DNA of 64,000 nt from Candidatus Hinthialibacter antarcticus (GCA_030765645.1 JAVCCE010000057.1:1-64000), one strand, 5' to 3'. Positions 18,082 to 26,525 are shown, counted from the first letter of the stretch. The notes: generated by a model from the sequence alone, not told the origin. Numbers and translations: made by a program.

Positions 18082-19503
18082 ATGGTTACCGATCCATTGC
18101 TGGGAAAGTCAACGATCTTAATTGTTGACGATGAAGAAGACGTTCATTATTCCTTTGGCCGCTTTTTGTCGCCGTTGCAGTGCACGCTGCTCAAGGCGAC
18201 CTCCGGCGAGGAAGCCCTCGAAGTGCTCAAATATGAGACGCCTGATTTGATTATTATGGATATCAAAATGGGCGGCATGGATGGGCTGTCTACGCTCAAA
18301 GAGGTCAACAAACTTCATCATCAATCGCCGGTGATTATGATGACGGCCTTCTCGACCACCACGGCGGCGATTGAAGCCACCCGTCTGGGCGCGTTTGATT
18401 ATGTGTTGAAGCCGTTTGATCCTCCCAAGATGATGGAGGTCATTCAGTCGGCGCTTTCTACCCGCCGCATGATGCAGAAGTCGGTGGTTTGGGGCGCCAA
18501 TGAAGGCATGGCGGTCGACGATGACGTGCTCATCGGCAATGCGTCGGCCATGCAAGAGGTTTATAAACTCATCGGCAAAGTCGCCGACAGCGACGCGCTG
18601 GTGTTAATCACAGGCGAAAGCGGGACGGGGAAAGAACTCGTGGCCCGCGCCATCTATAGCCACAGCCAGCGCAAAAACCAAATCTTTCTGCCAGTCAATT
18701 GCGCCGCCATCCCCGAGACGCTGCTCGAAAGCGAGTTGTTCGGGCATGAAAAAGGCTCGTTCTCGGGCGCCCACGAACGCCGCATCGGCAAGTTTGAACA
18801 AGCCCGCAACGGCACCATTTTTCTCGATGAAATCGGCGAACTCAGCATGGTGACCCAAGGCAAACTGTTGCGGGTGTTGCAAGACCAAAACTTCCAGCGC
18901 GTCGGCGGGAAGGAATTCATTCAATCCAACGCCCGCGTGATCGCCGCGACCAATTGCAGCCTTGCCGCGATGGTGAAAGACAACAAATTTCGCGAAGACC
19001 TCTATTACCGCTTGCAGGTCGTCACCATTCAATTGCCGGCGCTGAGCGAACGCCGCAGCGACATCCCATTGCTAGCGCGCTATTTCGCCAAACGGGCGGG
19101 GTTCGAGACGCTGCCGCTGTCGAAAGAAGCCGAAGAATTTTTAATGAACCACGAATGGCCGGGCAATGTGCGCGAGTTGGAAAATTCGATCCAGCGCGCC
19201 TTGTTGTTGTCGCGCGGCAGCGTGATTACTATCGACCATCTGCACGCCCAAGGCGGCGCCCGCGACAAGAGCGGCGAGAACGGCCCCGCTTCGCATGAAG
19301 TACGCGAGGGGCTGGATTATGCGCTCGACCAATTGTGGAGCCAGATCATTTCACAGCAGCAGAGCCGCTCGATTAAAGTGTATCAATGGTTGGAAACCGA
19401 ACTGGCTAAGCGCGCCATGACAGAGACCAGCGGAAACCAGGTCAAATCCGCCAAGCTGCTGGGCATCTCGCGCAATACCCTGCGGCAGCGTCTGGGGCTA
19501 TAA
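18082..19503 (+). CDS. Sigma-54-dependent response regulator (NtrC family)
   Basis: 473 aa. The start is taken at MVTDPLLGKSTILIVDDEED because GGAAG precedes it. Receiver domain about 10-125, with the phosphorylation Asp in LIIMDIKMGG and the Lys in YVLKPFDPP. AAA+ domain about 160-395: Walker A GESGTGKE, Walker B GTIFLDEIGEL, and the arginine-finger region. The sigma-54 contact loop reads GSFSGA rather than GAFTGA. A C-terminal Fis-type helix-turn-helix follows (QVKSAKLLGISRNTLRQRL). It activates sigma-54 promoters after phosphorylation by an unlinked histidine kinase. Its targets are unknown; flagellar control is possible in a motile cell. Confidence 0.95.
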   Translation: MVTDPLLGKSTILIVDDEEDVHYSFGRFLSPLQCTLLKATSGEEALEVLKYETPDLIIMDIKMGGMDGLSTLKEVNKLHHQSPVIMMTAFSTTTAAIEATRLGAFDYVLKPFDPPKMMEVIQSALSTRRMMQKSVVWGANEGMAVDDDVLIGNASAMQEVYKLIGKVADSDALVLITGESGTGKELVARAIYSHSQRKNQIFLPVNCAAIPETLLESELFGHEKGSFSGAHERRIGKFEQARNGTIFLDEIGELSMVTQGKLLRVLQDQNFQRVGGKEFIQSNARVIAATNCSLAAMVKDNKFREDLYYRLQVVTIQLPALSERRSDIPLLARYFAKRAGFETLPLSKEAEEFLMNHEWPGNVRELENSIQRALLLSRGSVITIDHLHAQGGARDKSGENGPASHEVREGLDYALDQLWSQIISQQQSRSIKVYQWLETELAKRAMTETSGNQVKSAKLLGISRNTLRQRLGL

Positions 19504-19836
19504 ATGATTCGTTCTCGCTTTGGCCGCGTGTTTGATCTCGCCAAAGGGCGCAACCCGATGACGGTGTTGCGCTTTATTCTTCACCTGCCCAATTTTGTGC
19601 GCCTGTCGTTTCGCCTGTTGGGCGACCCGCGGGTGCCGCTGCATCTCAAGTTGTTCTGCTATGGCGCGATTGCCTACGTCATCCTGCCGTTTGACTTGCT
19701 GCCTGACCTCGCCATGTTTGGCTTTGGATACGTCGAAGACGTGGTCTTGGTTTATCTCGCCTTTAATAAGCTGATGACCGACTCTCCCCAAGAGGTCATC
19801 CAGCAACACGTCCAGGCCATTAGCGAAAATCGGTGA
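19504..19836 (+). CDS. DUF1232 (YkvA-like) small membrane protein
   Basis: 110 aa, starting directly after the regulator stop codon, so translation is coupled. The DUF1232 core is IAYVILPFDLLPDLAMFGFGYVEDVVLVYLA, including the LPxDLxPD motif. It is predicted to associate with the membrane through one or two short helices. The biological function of the family is unknown. Confidence 0.85.
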   Translation: MIRSRFGRVFDLAKGRNPMTVLRFILHLPNFVRLSFRLLGDPRVPLHLKLFCYGAIAYVILPFDLLPDLAMFGFGYVEDVVLVYLAFNKLMTDSPQEVIQQHVQAISENR

Positions 19837-20150
19837 AGGTATTGATAGCGCTGTTGTGTTTGCCAGCCTCAGAAAAAGAAATCAACGCGCATTGGTGGGT
19901 TAAAAACTCACCCTACGATACGCCCGCAGCAGTGCAACTCTTTCTTCTCTTAGAACTCAGCGCATAACAAAAAAAGGCGCGGGTGCGACTCGTTGAGCGC
20001 CTGTGCAATAAGGGCGTGAAGCCCGCACCGAAGCGAAAAGAGACGTGCCCGCGCCTTTGTGATACTTCGGTTGGTGGGTTAAGTATACTTACCCTACAAT
20101 ACACCCGCAGCAGCGCGTCTGGTCATCAGTGATTCATTGTGCGGACGACT
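19837..20150. other. Repeat-filled intergenic region
   Basis: No gene seen. In order it holds a GTGGGTTAA palindrome (about 19893-19916), an 18-nt ATACGCCCGCAGCAGTGC element (19918-19935), a family 1 hairpin repeat, a second GTGGGTTAA palindrome (about 20071-20096) and another ATACACCCGCAGCAGCGC element (20099-20116). It forms the left flank of the toxin-antitoxin pair. Confidence 0.75.
19918..20062. repeat. 145-bp direct repeat, left copy
   Basis: By eye it is identical at 142 of 145 positions to 20696-20840. It contains the 18-nt element and a complete 80-bp family 1 hairpin repeat (19976-20055) with arms GGCGCGGGTGCG and CGTGCCCGCGCC. Together with the right copy it brackets the toxin-antitoxin genes. 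Confidence 0.9.
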
Positions 20151-20405
20151 TCACCGTCCAATCAAGCGCTCATATTCATCATGGACGCCAATCCATACCC
20201 AAATAAAATCATCTCCATCCGCAACAGCAAGAGCGCGATGTGTTAAATCTATACGGACAGACCAAAAGGCATTTACCTTTTTTAAATGCAGAGAAGGATG
20301 CCTGGAGTTTTCTTTTAAAAGGCTAAAACATTTGTCCGCGCGTTCACGAACTGTAGTTGGAAGGTTGTTATAGCAATTCCAGAACCGTTGCGTCGTTTGA
20401 TGCAT
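20151..20405 (-). CDS. RelE/ParE-family toxin
   Basis: 84 aa. It resembles compact RelE/ParE toxins: FWNCYNNLPTTVRERADKCF, then HPSLHLKKVNAFWSVRIDLTHRALAVADGDDFIWVWIGVHDEYERLI. Basic residues in the HLKK and SVR segments are the likely functional surface. RelE-type toxins cut ribosome-bound mRNA and ParE types poison gyrase; I cannot say which applies. The ATG shares one base with the stop codon of the upstream antitoxin gene, a typical operon junction. Confidence 0.85.
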   Translation of the reverse strand: MHQTTQRFWNCYNNLPTTVRERADKCFSLLKENSRHPSLHLKKVNAFWSVRIDLTHRALAVADGDDFIWVWIGVHDEYERLIGR

Positions 20406-20605
20406 TACAATGGTTTTAATTGATTGGCGTTTTTTTCTTCAATGGCTTCTTGTACTAAAAAATCTAACTTTCCCGTCGTTGCGTCTTGTTCAATTTGTCC
20501 GTCCCACAATTCTCCATCCCGTTCAAGAAATCGTTGGCGAAATTCGCGATATTCTTGTTGGCTTAATTCACGGACCGTTTTTTCTAATTCAGCGACTTTG
20601 TTCAT
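20405..20605 (-). CDS. Small antitoxin partner
   Basis: 66 aa, mostly helical and acidic. The segment ELWDGQIEQDATTGKLDFLVQEAIEE matches the short antitoxins commonly paired with this toxin type. No DNA-binding domain is evident. It is first in the operon and overlaps the toxin start by one base (TAATG). The pair is flanked by 145-bp direct repeats. Confidence 0.8.
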   Translation of the reverse strand: MNKVAELEKTVRELSQQEYREFRQRFLERDGELWDGQIEQDATTGKLDFLVQEAIEEKNANQLKPL

Positions 20606-20695
20606 AATGAAACCATACTCATTCCAAATTCATTAACTTGCCAAAATTATAGCATGATTTGTTGCTACTTTTTATCACCCGTCTTTCTATAACCA

Positions 20696-20840
20696 ATACA
20701 CCCGCAGCAGCGCAACCCTTTCTTCTCTTAGAACTCAGCGCATAACAAAAAAAGGCGCGGGTGCGACTCGTTGAGCGCCTGTGCAATAAGGGCGTGAAGC
20801 CCGCACCGAAGCGAAAAGAGACGTGCCCGCGCCTTTGTGA
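20696..20840. repeat. 145-bp direct repeat, right copy
   Basis: Partner of 19918-20062, with three differences, all in the first 22 bases. It includes the 18-nt element (20696-20713) and an 80-bp family 1 repeat (20754-20833). Between it and the glycosyltransferase stop codon lies only a 25-bp AT-rich tail. Confidence 0.9.
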
Positions 20841-20865
20841 AATTTCAAAAAGAGGAGTTGAGAAA

Positions 20866-22539
20866 TCACTCCTTCTTCAAGCGATACACCCGCAGCAGCG
20901 CGTCGGTTTTGAAGAAGGTGCGCTCGAACACCATCTCGAATTCTCCCATGTAGGGAACCAGGTTGGCGTATTCATGGGCGCCGCCGAAGAGATCGTCAAA
21001 GCGGGCGATCTTCCACGGCGCGGTCGATTGCAGCGTCACCACCGTGTCGGTTTTTCCAATATAAAATTCATGTCGCAAATCTTTGAAGCGTTCTTCTTCG
21101 GGAATTTGTCGTACGGGTTCGCCTTTTTCAAATAAGAATAAATGCCGCCAGCGCCAAGGCGCATCGGCAAGCGGATTTTGTTGGGTATGTAGCGATTTGA
21201 CCAGATGAAAACTGAGCGCGGGTGGGTTGGACAGATCGTGCGAAACCAGCAGCGCGATGTGGTCTTGCGGCGTCACGTGGTCAAGAAACGCATAAATCGG
21301 CGCCAGATAATTTTGGTAACGCGATGCGTGGGCTTGGCGGTTGAAATGGCTTTGGTAAGCCAGCGTTCCAGCTATCAATATGATTGTTGCCGCCGCGAGT
21401 GCAAATTTTCGGCTGCGTTGCTCATCAACGCGCCATTGTTGCATCATGCCGATGATCGACTCGCCCGCCATCAGATAGAACAAGCCCATTGGAATAAAAA
21501 TAAAGCGCGTGTCTTTCATGGGGTGAATCACGGCGGCAGTGAAGTGAATCAAAAAACATGCTACAGCAGGATTCGAGATTCTTAGCCGCCGGGAGAAAAT
21601 CAACGTCAGAATGATCGGCGCCAATAACAACAATAAGAAAAGCGGGTGCGCAAAATAGTCCGAAGGCGCGAGGCGCGGGTAATAGAGCAGGCTGGAAAGA
21701 CTGAACGGCGTACGCGCATCGGGATTGTTTACGACAAAACCTACCAGGCCGTATAGTTTCGCCATCATAAAGGGCGCTAGCCAAGCCGCCAGCATAAACA
21801 TCGGGATGCCGAAGAGTATTAAATCTTGCTTATGAAAAAGGCGGGCGATGCTCCAGCGATGTTGCGCCAGCCGCGCCAACCCGACCCCCGCGAAGGTCAA
21901 GACCGCGAAATTGTATTTGTAATAAAACAACAATCCCAAAAAGAAGCCCGCGAGTATTGTGCGCCAGAGGGGCGCTTTTTTATCATTCGGCAAAGCGCAC
22001 AGCGCCGCCAGTACCAGAAATAATCCTGTGATCTCACTCATAATGCTCACCGCGTGGGCGGCGACCAACGGCGAAGTGGTGAACAGCGCCCAGGCGACGC
22101 TTGCTCCGGCGGCGTAGAGCAGGGGATGCGTATTGTCTTTCGCCGCGTCGATGCGACGCGCCCGGACAAACCAAAAGAGGATCAAACAGGCCGAGCCGAA
22201 ATACGAAAACAACGCAATCAGCCGCGCAGCGGGTAGCGTTGCCCCGAACAGCAAAAACATCGCCATCGTGGCCCACGAATGGAGAAACGGCCAAACCACT
22301 TGCTGGTTGGTGTAGTTCCAAAAGATATAAAAGTCTCCGTCTTGAACGGCGGTCATCAGCGACGCGCCCCAGGCGCAGCGGTCAAAGCCGTCCCAACAGG
22401 GCAGCCCGCCCTCACGGACCGAATAGGTATACAGCCACATCGACAGCACCACCGTCCATGCGGCGAGAAAATAGAAAAGAAATTTTAGAAATTGCCCGCT
22501 GCTCAATTTCAGCGTATTTGCGTTTTGTTTGGGTTCCAT
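20866..22539 (-). CDS. Membrane glycosyltransferase, GT39/PMT-like
   Basis: 557 aa with about ten hydrophobic helices. The layout suits GT39/ArnT-like enzymes, which move sugar from a lipid-phosphate donor on the outer face of the inner membrane: a first helix, then a large acidic loop (GGLPCWDGFDRCAWG), repeated helices and a soluble C-terminal domain (about 420-557). The acceptor is unknown. AAGGTAAC precedes the start. The extreme 3' end encodes DALLRVYRLKKE, and an 18-nt piece of that DNA (20884-20901) recurs three times at 19918, 20099 and 20696. Confidence 0.8.
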   Translation of the reverse strand: MEPKQNANTLKLSSGQFLKFLFYFLAAWTVVLSMWLYTYSVREGGLPCWDGFDRCAWGASLMTAVQDGDFYIFWNYTNQQVVWPFLHSWATMAMFLLFGATLPAARLIALFSYFGSACLILFWFVRARRIDAAKDNTHPLLYAAGASVAWALFTTSPLVAAHAVSIMSEITGLFLVLAALCALPNDKKAPLWRTILAGFFLGLLFYYKYNFAVLTFAGVGLARLAQHRWSIARLFHKQDLILFGIPMFMLAAWLAPFMMAKLYGLVGFVVNNPDARTPFSLSSLLYYPRLAPSDYFAHPLFLLLLLAPIILTLIFSRRLRISNPAVACFLIHFTAAVIHPMKDTRFIFIPMGLFYLMAGESIIGMMQQWRVDEQRSRKFALAAATIILIAGTLAYQSHFNRQAHASRYQNYLAPIYAFLDHVTPQDHIALLVSHDLSNPPALSFHLVKSLHTQQNPLADAPWRWRHLFLFEKGEPVRQIPEEERFKDLRHEFYIGKTDTVVTLQSTAPWKIARFDDLFGGAHEYANLVPYMGEFEMVFERTFFKTDALLRVYRLKKE

Positions 22540-22633
22540 GTTACCTTGCGCCCTGGTCGTTCGCTTTTGTTTTATAGTGGTTGCCAGAATACTGTGCGGA
22601 TTGAGTTTTTGTCACTGTATCTATCGCTGGGCC

Positions 22634-22697
22634 TCTGCCTGCGGCTGGCAGGCTACAGGCGCGATTACTGCACGAAATTTTGACACACGCTCTATGA
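22634..22697 (+). repeat. Dispersed repeat, family 2, copy B
   Basis: Matches the reverse complement of 8336-8400 through GGCAGGCTACAGGCGCG and TTTTGACACACGCTCTA. It sits between divergent genes, close to the probable moxR promoter region (an AT-rich GTTATTCTATAC stretch follows). Confidence 0.65.
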
Positions 22698-22755
22698 TAG
22701 TGTTATTCTATACGTAAATAATCCCCGCGAAGACCAGGCGGATGCGAGGCGCGAT

Positions 22756-23757
22756 ATGAGCATTGAACAACGGACGGAGCAGTTCCGAAATCAATTTATG
22801 AGATTGCGGGAAGAAGTCGGCAAAGTGGTGGTCGGCGCCGATGAAATCGTCGAAGGTTCATTGATTTGCATTTTCGCGGGCGGCAACGCGCTGCTCGAAG
22901 GGGTTCCCGGCCTGGGCAAGACGCTGCTGGTGCGTACGCTGAGCCAGGCGCTCGACCTGAAATTCTCACGCATCCAGTTTACGCCCGACCTCATGCCTGC
23001 TGACATCGTCGGCACCAACGTCATCGACCAGAATGATTCCGGGCGTCGCGAATTCCGTTTTGAAGCAGGCCCCATCTTCGCGAACGTGGTTCTCGCAGAC
23101 GAAATCAACCGCGCCACCCCGAAAACCCAATCGGCGCTGCTGGAAGCCATGCAGGAACACCGCGTCACCTCCGGCGGGCATACCTACACCCTCGAACAGC
23201 CGTTCGTGGTGCTGGCGACCCAAAATCCGCTGGAAATGGAAGGCACCTATCCGCTGCCCGAAGCGCAACTCGACCGCTTTATGTTGAAGTTGATTGTTGA
23301 ATATCCCAGCCGCGAAGAACTCACCGAAGTTCTGGTTCGAACCACTGATAAAGTGGAATTCACGCCCGAAAAAATTATGGACGGAGCAACGGTCAATGAA
23401 ATGCGCGCCTTGTGTCGCGAGGTGCCGATTGCGTCGCATGTGCGCGATTTCGCGGTGCGCTGCATTCTGGCGACCCATCCCGGCGGCGAGTTCGCCACCG
23501 ACATGACCAACCGTTTTGTGCGATACGGTTCCAGCCCGCGCGGCGCCCAGGCGCTGATTTTGGCGGGCAAGATTCGCGCGCTGCTCGATGACCGCTACAA
23601 CGTCAGTTTTGACGACCTGCGCTCGTCGATCAAACAGGCGTTGCGCCACCGTTTGATTCTCAACTTTGAAGGCGAGGCCGAGGGGATCACCGCCGACCGC
23701 ATATTGGACGATGTCCTCGAAAAGGTGCAGCCAGTCGAGAAAGCGGCGGCAGTCTAA
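22756..23757 (+). CDS. moxR: MoxR family AAA+ ATPase
   Basis: 333 aa, standard length. Walker A GVPGLGKT, Walker B VLADEINRATPKTQSALLEAMQE, sensor 1 VLATQNPLEMEGTYPLPEAQLDRF and a lid domain with RGAQALILAGK. MoxR proteins act as chaperone-like ATPases, usually with VWA-domain and DUF58 partners; none is adjacent. Here it forms an operon with tmk (4-nt gap). Confidence 0.95.
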   Translation: MSIEQRTEQFRNQFMRLREEVGKVVVGADEIVEGSLICIFAGGNALLEGVPGLGKTLLVRTLSQALDLKFSRIQFTPDLMPADIVGTNVIDQNDSGRREFRFEAGPIFANVVLADEINRATPKTQSALLEAMQEHRVTSGGHTYTLEQPFVVLATQNPLEMEGTYPLPEAQLDRFMLKLIVEYPSREELTEVLVRTTDKVEFTPEKIMDGATVNEMRALCREVPIASHVRDFAVRCILATHPGGEFATDMTNRFVRYGSSPRGAQALILAGKIRALLDDRYNVSFDDLRSSIKQALRHRLILNFEGEAEGITADRILDDVLEKVQPVEKAAAV

Positions 23758-23761
23758 CGGC

Positions 23762-24412
23762 ATGGCGAAACCAAGCGCATCAGGATTATTCATCACCATC
23801 GAAGGCATCGAAGGCGCGGGCAAATCGACGCTCGCGCAGCGCCTGGACGAGTGGTTTACCCAGCGCGGGCATGTGTGTCTGCGCACCCGCGAACCCGGCG
23901 GCGTCCCCACGGCGGAACGGATGCGCGACCTGCTGCTGCATGAGAAACTCAACCTCACGCCCGAAGCCGAGTTGTTCATCATTGAGACCGCCCGCGTCCA
24001 ATTGATGCACGAGTTGATCCTGCCTGCGTTGCAGCGAGGCCAGACGGTGATCCTCGACCGTCACACCGATTCGACTCTCGCCTACCAGGGCCATGGACGC
24101 GGCCTTGATCTCGCTCATCTCAAACAAATTAACCTATTCGCAACCCGGGGCCGCGTTCCCGACTGGACGTTGCTGCTTGATTTAGACGCCGAGACCGGGC
24201 TGTCCCGCGCCCGTCGCGATCAGGCCAAGGCGGAGAACCCTGACCGCTTCGAGTCGGAAGCGGTTTCGTTTATGGAACGCGTCCGGCAGGGGTTTCTCGC
24301 GCTCGCCAAACGCGAACCGCAACGCATCAGCGTGTTCAACGCGCTGGACGACCTCGAAACCATCTGGGGAAATATTCAATGCGAAGCAGAAGAACGATAT
24401 GAGTTGCAATAA
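23762..24412 (+). CDS. tmk: Thymidylate kinase
   Basis: 216 aa. Phosphorylates dTMP to dTDP. P-loop FITIEGIEGAGKST; REPGG motif (TREPGGVPTAERMRDLLL); LID region ARRDQAKAENPDRFE. The usual DRY of the DRY/H motif reads LDRHTDSTLAYQG, an accepted variant. The start is the ATG 4 nt after the moxR stop. Confidence 0.95.
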   Translation: MAKPSASGLFITIEGIEGAGKSTLAQRLDEWFTQRGHVCLRTREPGGVPTAERMRDLLLHEKLNLTPEAELFIIETARVQLMHELILPALQRGQTVILDRHTDSTLAYQGHGRGLDLAHLKQINLFATRGRVPDWTLLLDLDAETGLSRARRDQAKAENPDRFESEAVSFMERVRQGFLALAKREPQRISVFNALDDLETIWGNIQCEAEERYELQ

Positions 24413-24650
24413 ACAAATAAGTTTTTGTAGGGTGGGTTCTTAACCCACCGCTTGATCCCCCCTGGCGCTTACGCGCCGTCCCCCCCCTTAAAAAAAGGGG
24501 CTTTTCTAGTTTTTGTAGGGTGAATTCTTAACCCACCATTTGATCTGAAGCGAGCAGAATTGTACCCATTCCACATGCAGAGAAAAAAAATCCAATTTAC
24601 GGAAGAACCGTGAAAAATGACTAGGGCGAAAATCTGTAAGGAGTTTTAAT
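24413..24650. repeat. Repeat-filled gap with two GTAGGGTG palindromes
   Basis: It contains two copies of the GTAGGGTGGGTT-type inverted repeat (24427-24450 and 24515-24537, the second diverged) around a C/G-rich hairpin with a GGCGC/GCGCC core (24465-24505). No gene seen. Confidence 0.7.
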
Positions 24651-24836
24651 TCAGGCGGTTACGTCGAGGTTTTCGCCGAGGCCGTCGATTGAGGCGGCGA
24701 TTTTATCGGCAGACGCAGATAGTTCTAACTGGCCTGACCCGACGATGATCGCCTGGGTCTGGTCAAGCGTCCTGACCAATAATTCTCCCATGATCGACTG
24801 GGCGGCCATGGCGGACGAAAGCGCTGCGATATCCAT
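24651..24836 (-). CDS. YjfB-like putative motility protein
   Basis: 61 aa. The first 35 residues (MDIAALSSAMAAQSIMGELL...) follow the YjfB motility-protein pattern MDIxALSxAMxxxxxxxxxxVxxL, a short helical family found in flagellated bacteria with unknown function. The tail after residue 40 is polar. The Shine-Dalgarno site is weak. Its orphan position next to repeats gives no operon context. Confidence 0.6.
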   Translation of the reverse strand: MDIAALSSAMAAQSIMGELLVRTLDQTQAIIVGSGQLELSASADKIAASIDGLGENLDVTA

Positions 24837-25038
24837 TTCATCAAGCCTTTTCGGGCGTTTTGGGGATCAGGAAGACTCCCTCGCTATCGTTATCGTCAAG
24901 CGGTACTGAATTCTTTAGCGGATTTTAATTTTTTTTTTATGCAGGGGAATATTTGTCCAAATAACGATCTTTTATTTACAACTGGGGTGGGGTTGTGATA
25001 GATTAGGGGTAATCCCCACGTGAATAGGGACTTGCGCC

Positions 25039-25719
25039 ATGATCCATCGCATTCGCCGTCGTTATGTTATCGAAGCCGCCGTCGCGCTGGTCGTGTTGGT
25101 GATATTGTTCGTCGTCATGGTGCCAAAGTTCCACAACGCACAGGTGCGTACGCGCGTCGCCCATGCGCGGCAAGATTTAACCACGCTGATCGGCGCGATG
25201 GACGGCTATGCGCTCGACTGGCCTAATACAGTGGTGCGGTCTCTGACCATGGACGGCGCCAAATATCCAAACCTGACCACAAAAGTGCAAGTGTTGAAAG
25301 ACCTCGACGGCGGCGACCCGCGCTGGAACATCCTTACGTTTAATCAGGACGCATACGCCGCCTCCCTGGATGCAATCCCCAAGCCGCAGCCGTATTTTGA
25401 AGTGCCCGGCAGGACGGAGCGTACGGGTTCGTACAGCATCCGTTGGCATGGCTTTCCCGAGTCTTCGCGGGGAGACGAGTTTGGCGTCGAAGGCTTCACG
25501 GGGTATATCGCGACGGCGTTGTGTCCGGCGGCGCGGGCGGCGGGCGCCAGCGACGGCGATGACGCGGGATTTTATTATGTGGAATATGACGTCAGCAACG
25601 GTCTCGTCAGCCACGGATTCACGGTGGTAAGAACGCCGTCGATTGTCACGCCAGACTATATCGCCTACGACCGCCGCGCCCGCCAGTGGTGGGATGAACA
25701 AGAGAGGACGCAACCATGA
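25039..25719 (+). CDS. Pseudopilin-like protein, paralogue 1
   Basis: 226 aa. N-terminus RRRYVIEAAVALVVLVILFVV followed by PKFHNAQVRTRVAHARQDLTTLIGAMDGYALD, matching the helix of type II secretion pseudopilins (canonical FTLIELL...PNFLEAQ). The prepilin peptidase site is degenerate: no Gly precedes the aromatic residue and the Glu is shifted. The rest is a soluble domain ending in VEYDVSNGLVSHGFTVVR. It overlaps the next paralogue by four bases (ATGA). Probably a membrane-anchored extracytoplasmic protein; no secretion genes adjoin it. Confidence 0.7.
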   Translation: MIHRIRRRYVIEAAVALVVLVILFVVMVPKFHNAQVRTRVAHARQDLTTLIGAMDGYALDWPNTVVRSLTMDGAKYPNLTTKVQVLKDLDGGDPRWNILTFNQDAYAASLDAIPKPQPYFEVPGRTERTGSYSIRWHGFPESSRGDEFGVEGFTGYIATALCPAARAAGASDGDDAGFYYVEYDVSNGLVSHGFTVVRTPSIVTPDYIAYDRRARQWWDEQERTQP

Positions 25720-26525
25720 AAAGACATCATGTGATTAAACTTTTCGCTGCAGCCGTTGTTATCACGCTTTTATCTGTCGTGATGTTGCCCAAGTTTCAAA
25801 AAGCGCAACACACCGCAGGCGTGACGAAAGCGCTGCATGATCTCAGTGAGATTTCAAAAGCAATCGAAATAGTCAACCAGCAAGTCACCGGCGAAAAACG
25901 GCTGACGGAAGTTCATCAAGTTTATGTGCGAGACAATAGAGAAGACGCAAAACCCGAGGTGTTAGTGACGCCGCTTACAGGCGTCCAAGACTCCGCCATG
26001 AATTCTTGGCAGATGAGTCGGATCGTGGGGTGGGGTCCCTATCCAAACAAAGAACTGAAGGCGCTGCTAACCTTCGATTACCGTCCGCCGCCCGGCATGT
26101 TATTGGTGAACAATTATATTTTTAAAAATGAATATCTGATTGAGACGGGCGTTTGGAGAACATTCACTCGCGAGGTGGGCCGCAACCCTCATTCACCATC
26201 GCGATTAGACACAATCGCGTTCGACCGCGAAGCCAAACTCCCCTATGTGGGCATCGCCCGCGGGCCTTATTTTGACGCCCACATCGGCGAGCGCAAAGTC
26301 GCAACCGCCGAAACCTCATTTACCTTTGGGCGTGGAAGCGTAATGTATCATCGAGCCCGTCTCGTCAGCGATACGCATTATGTAGAGTACGATCCAACTA
26401 ACGGCATTCGCAGCCACGGCTATGTGGTCTATCGTTCTCCCGCCGGGCCGGTCGTCAGCGTGACCGAGTATTATCCTGACTTTCGCGGGCTGCCGATTGA
26501 AAAAGCCGTGCAATCCAGTCCTTGA
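25716..26525 (+). CDS. Pseudopilin-like protein, paralogue 2
   Basis: 269 aa. N-terminus MKRHHVIKLFAAAVVITLLS then PKFQKAQHTAGVTKALHDLSEISKAIEIV, the same layout as its neighbour but with the pilin Glu replaced by Lys. The C-terminus carries VEYDPTNGIRSHGYVVYRSP, the clearest form of the YDPTNG motif. Start overlap and shared architecture indicate local duplication and co-expression. Processing by prepilin peptidase is doubtful. Confidence 0.7.
   Translation: MKRHHVIKLFAAAVVITLLSVVMLPKFQKAQHTAGVTKALHDLSEISKAIEIVNQQVTGEKRLTEVHQVYVRDNREDAKPEVLVTPLTGVQDSAMNSWQMSRIVGWGPYPNKELKALLTFDYRPPPGMLLVNNYIFKNEYLIETGVWRTFTREVGRNPHSPSRLDTIAFDREAKLPYVGIARGPYFDAHIGERKVATAETSFTFGRGSVMYHRARLVSDTHYVEYDPTNGIRSHGYVVYRSPAGPVVSVTEYYPDFRGLPIEKAVQSSP

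Noticed and set aside
20137-20373. 78-aa open frame opposite the RelE/ParE toxin
   Set aside because: The minus-strand pair has family-typical sequence and coupled start/stop; the plus frame has neither.
19918-20840. CRISPR array
   Set aside because: Only two long copies 778 bp apart with genes between; no short regular repeat-spacer pattern anywhere in the window.
22966-23982. 338-aa open frame antisense to moxR and tmk
   Set aside because: It spans two real genes on the opposite strand and shows no domain.
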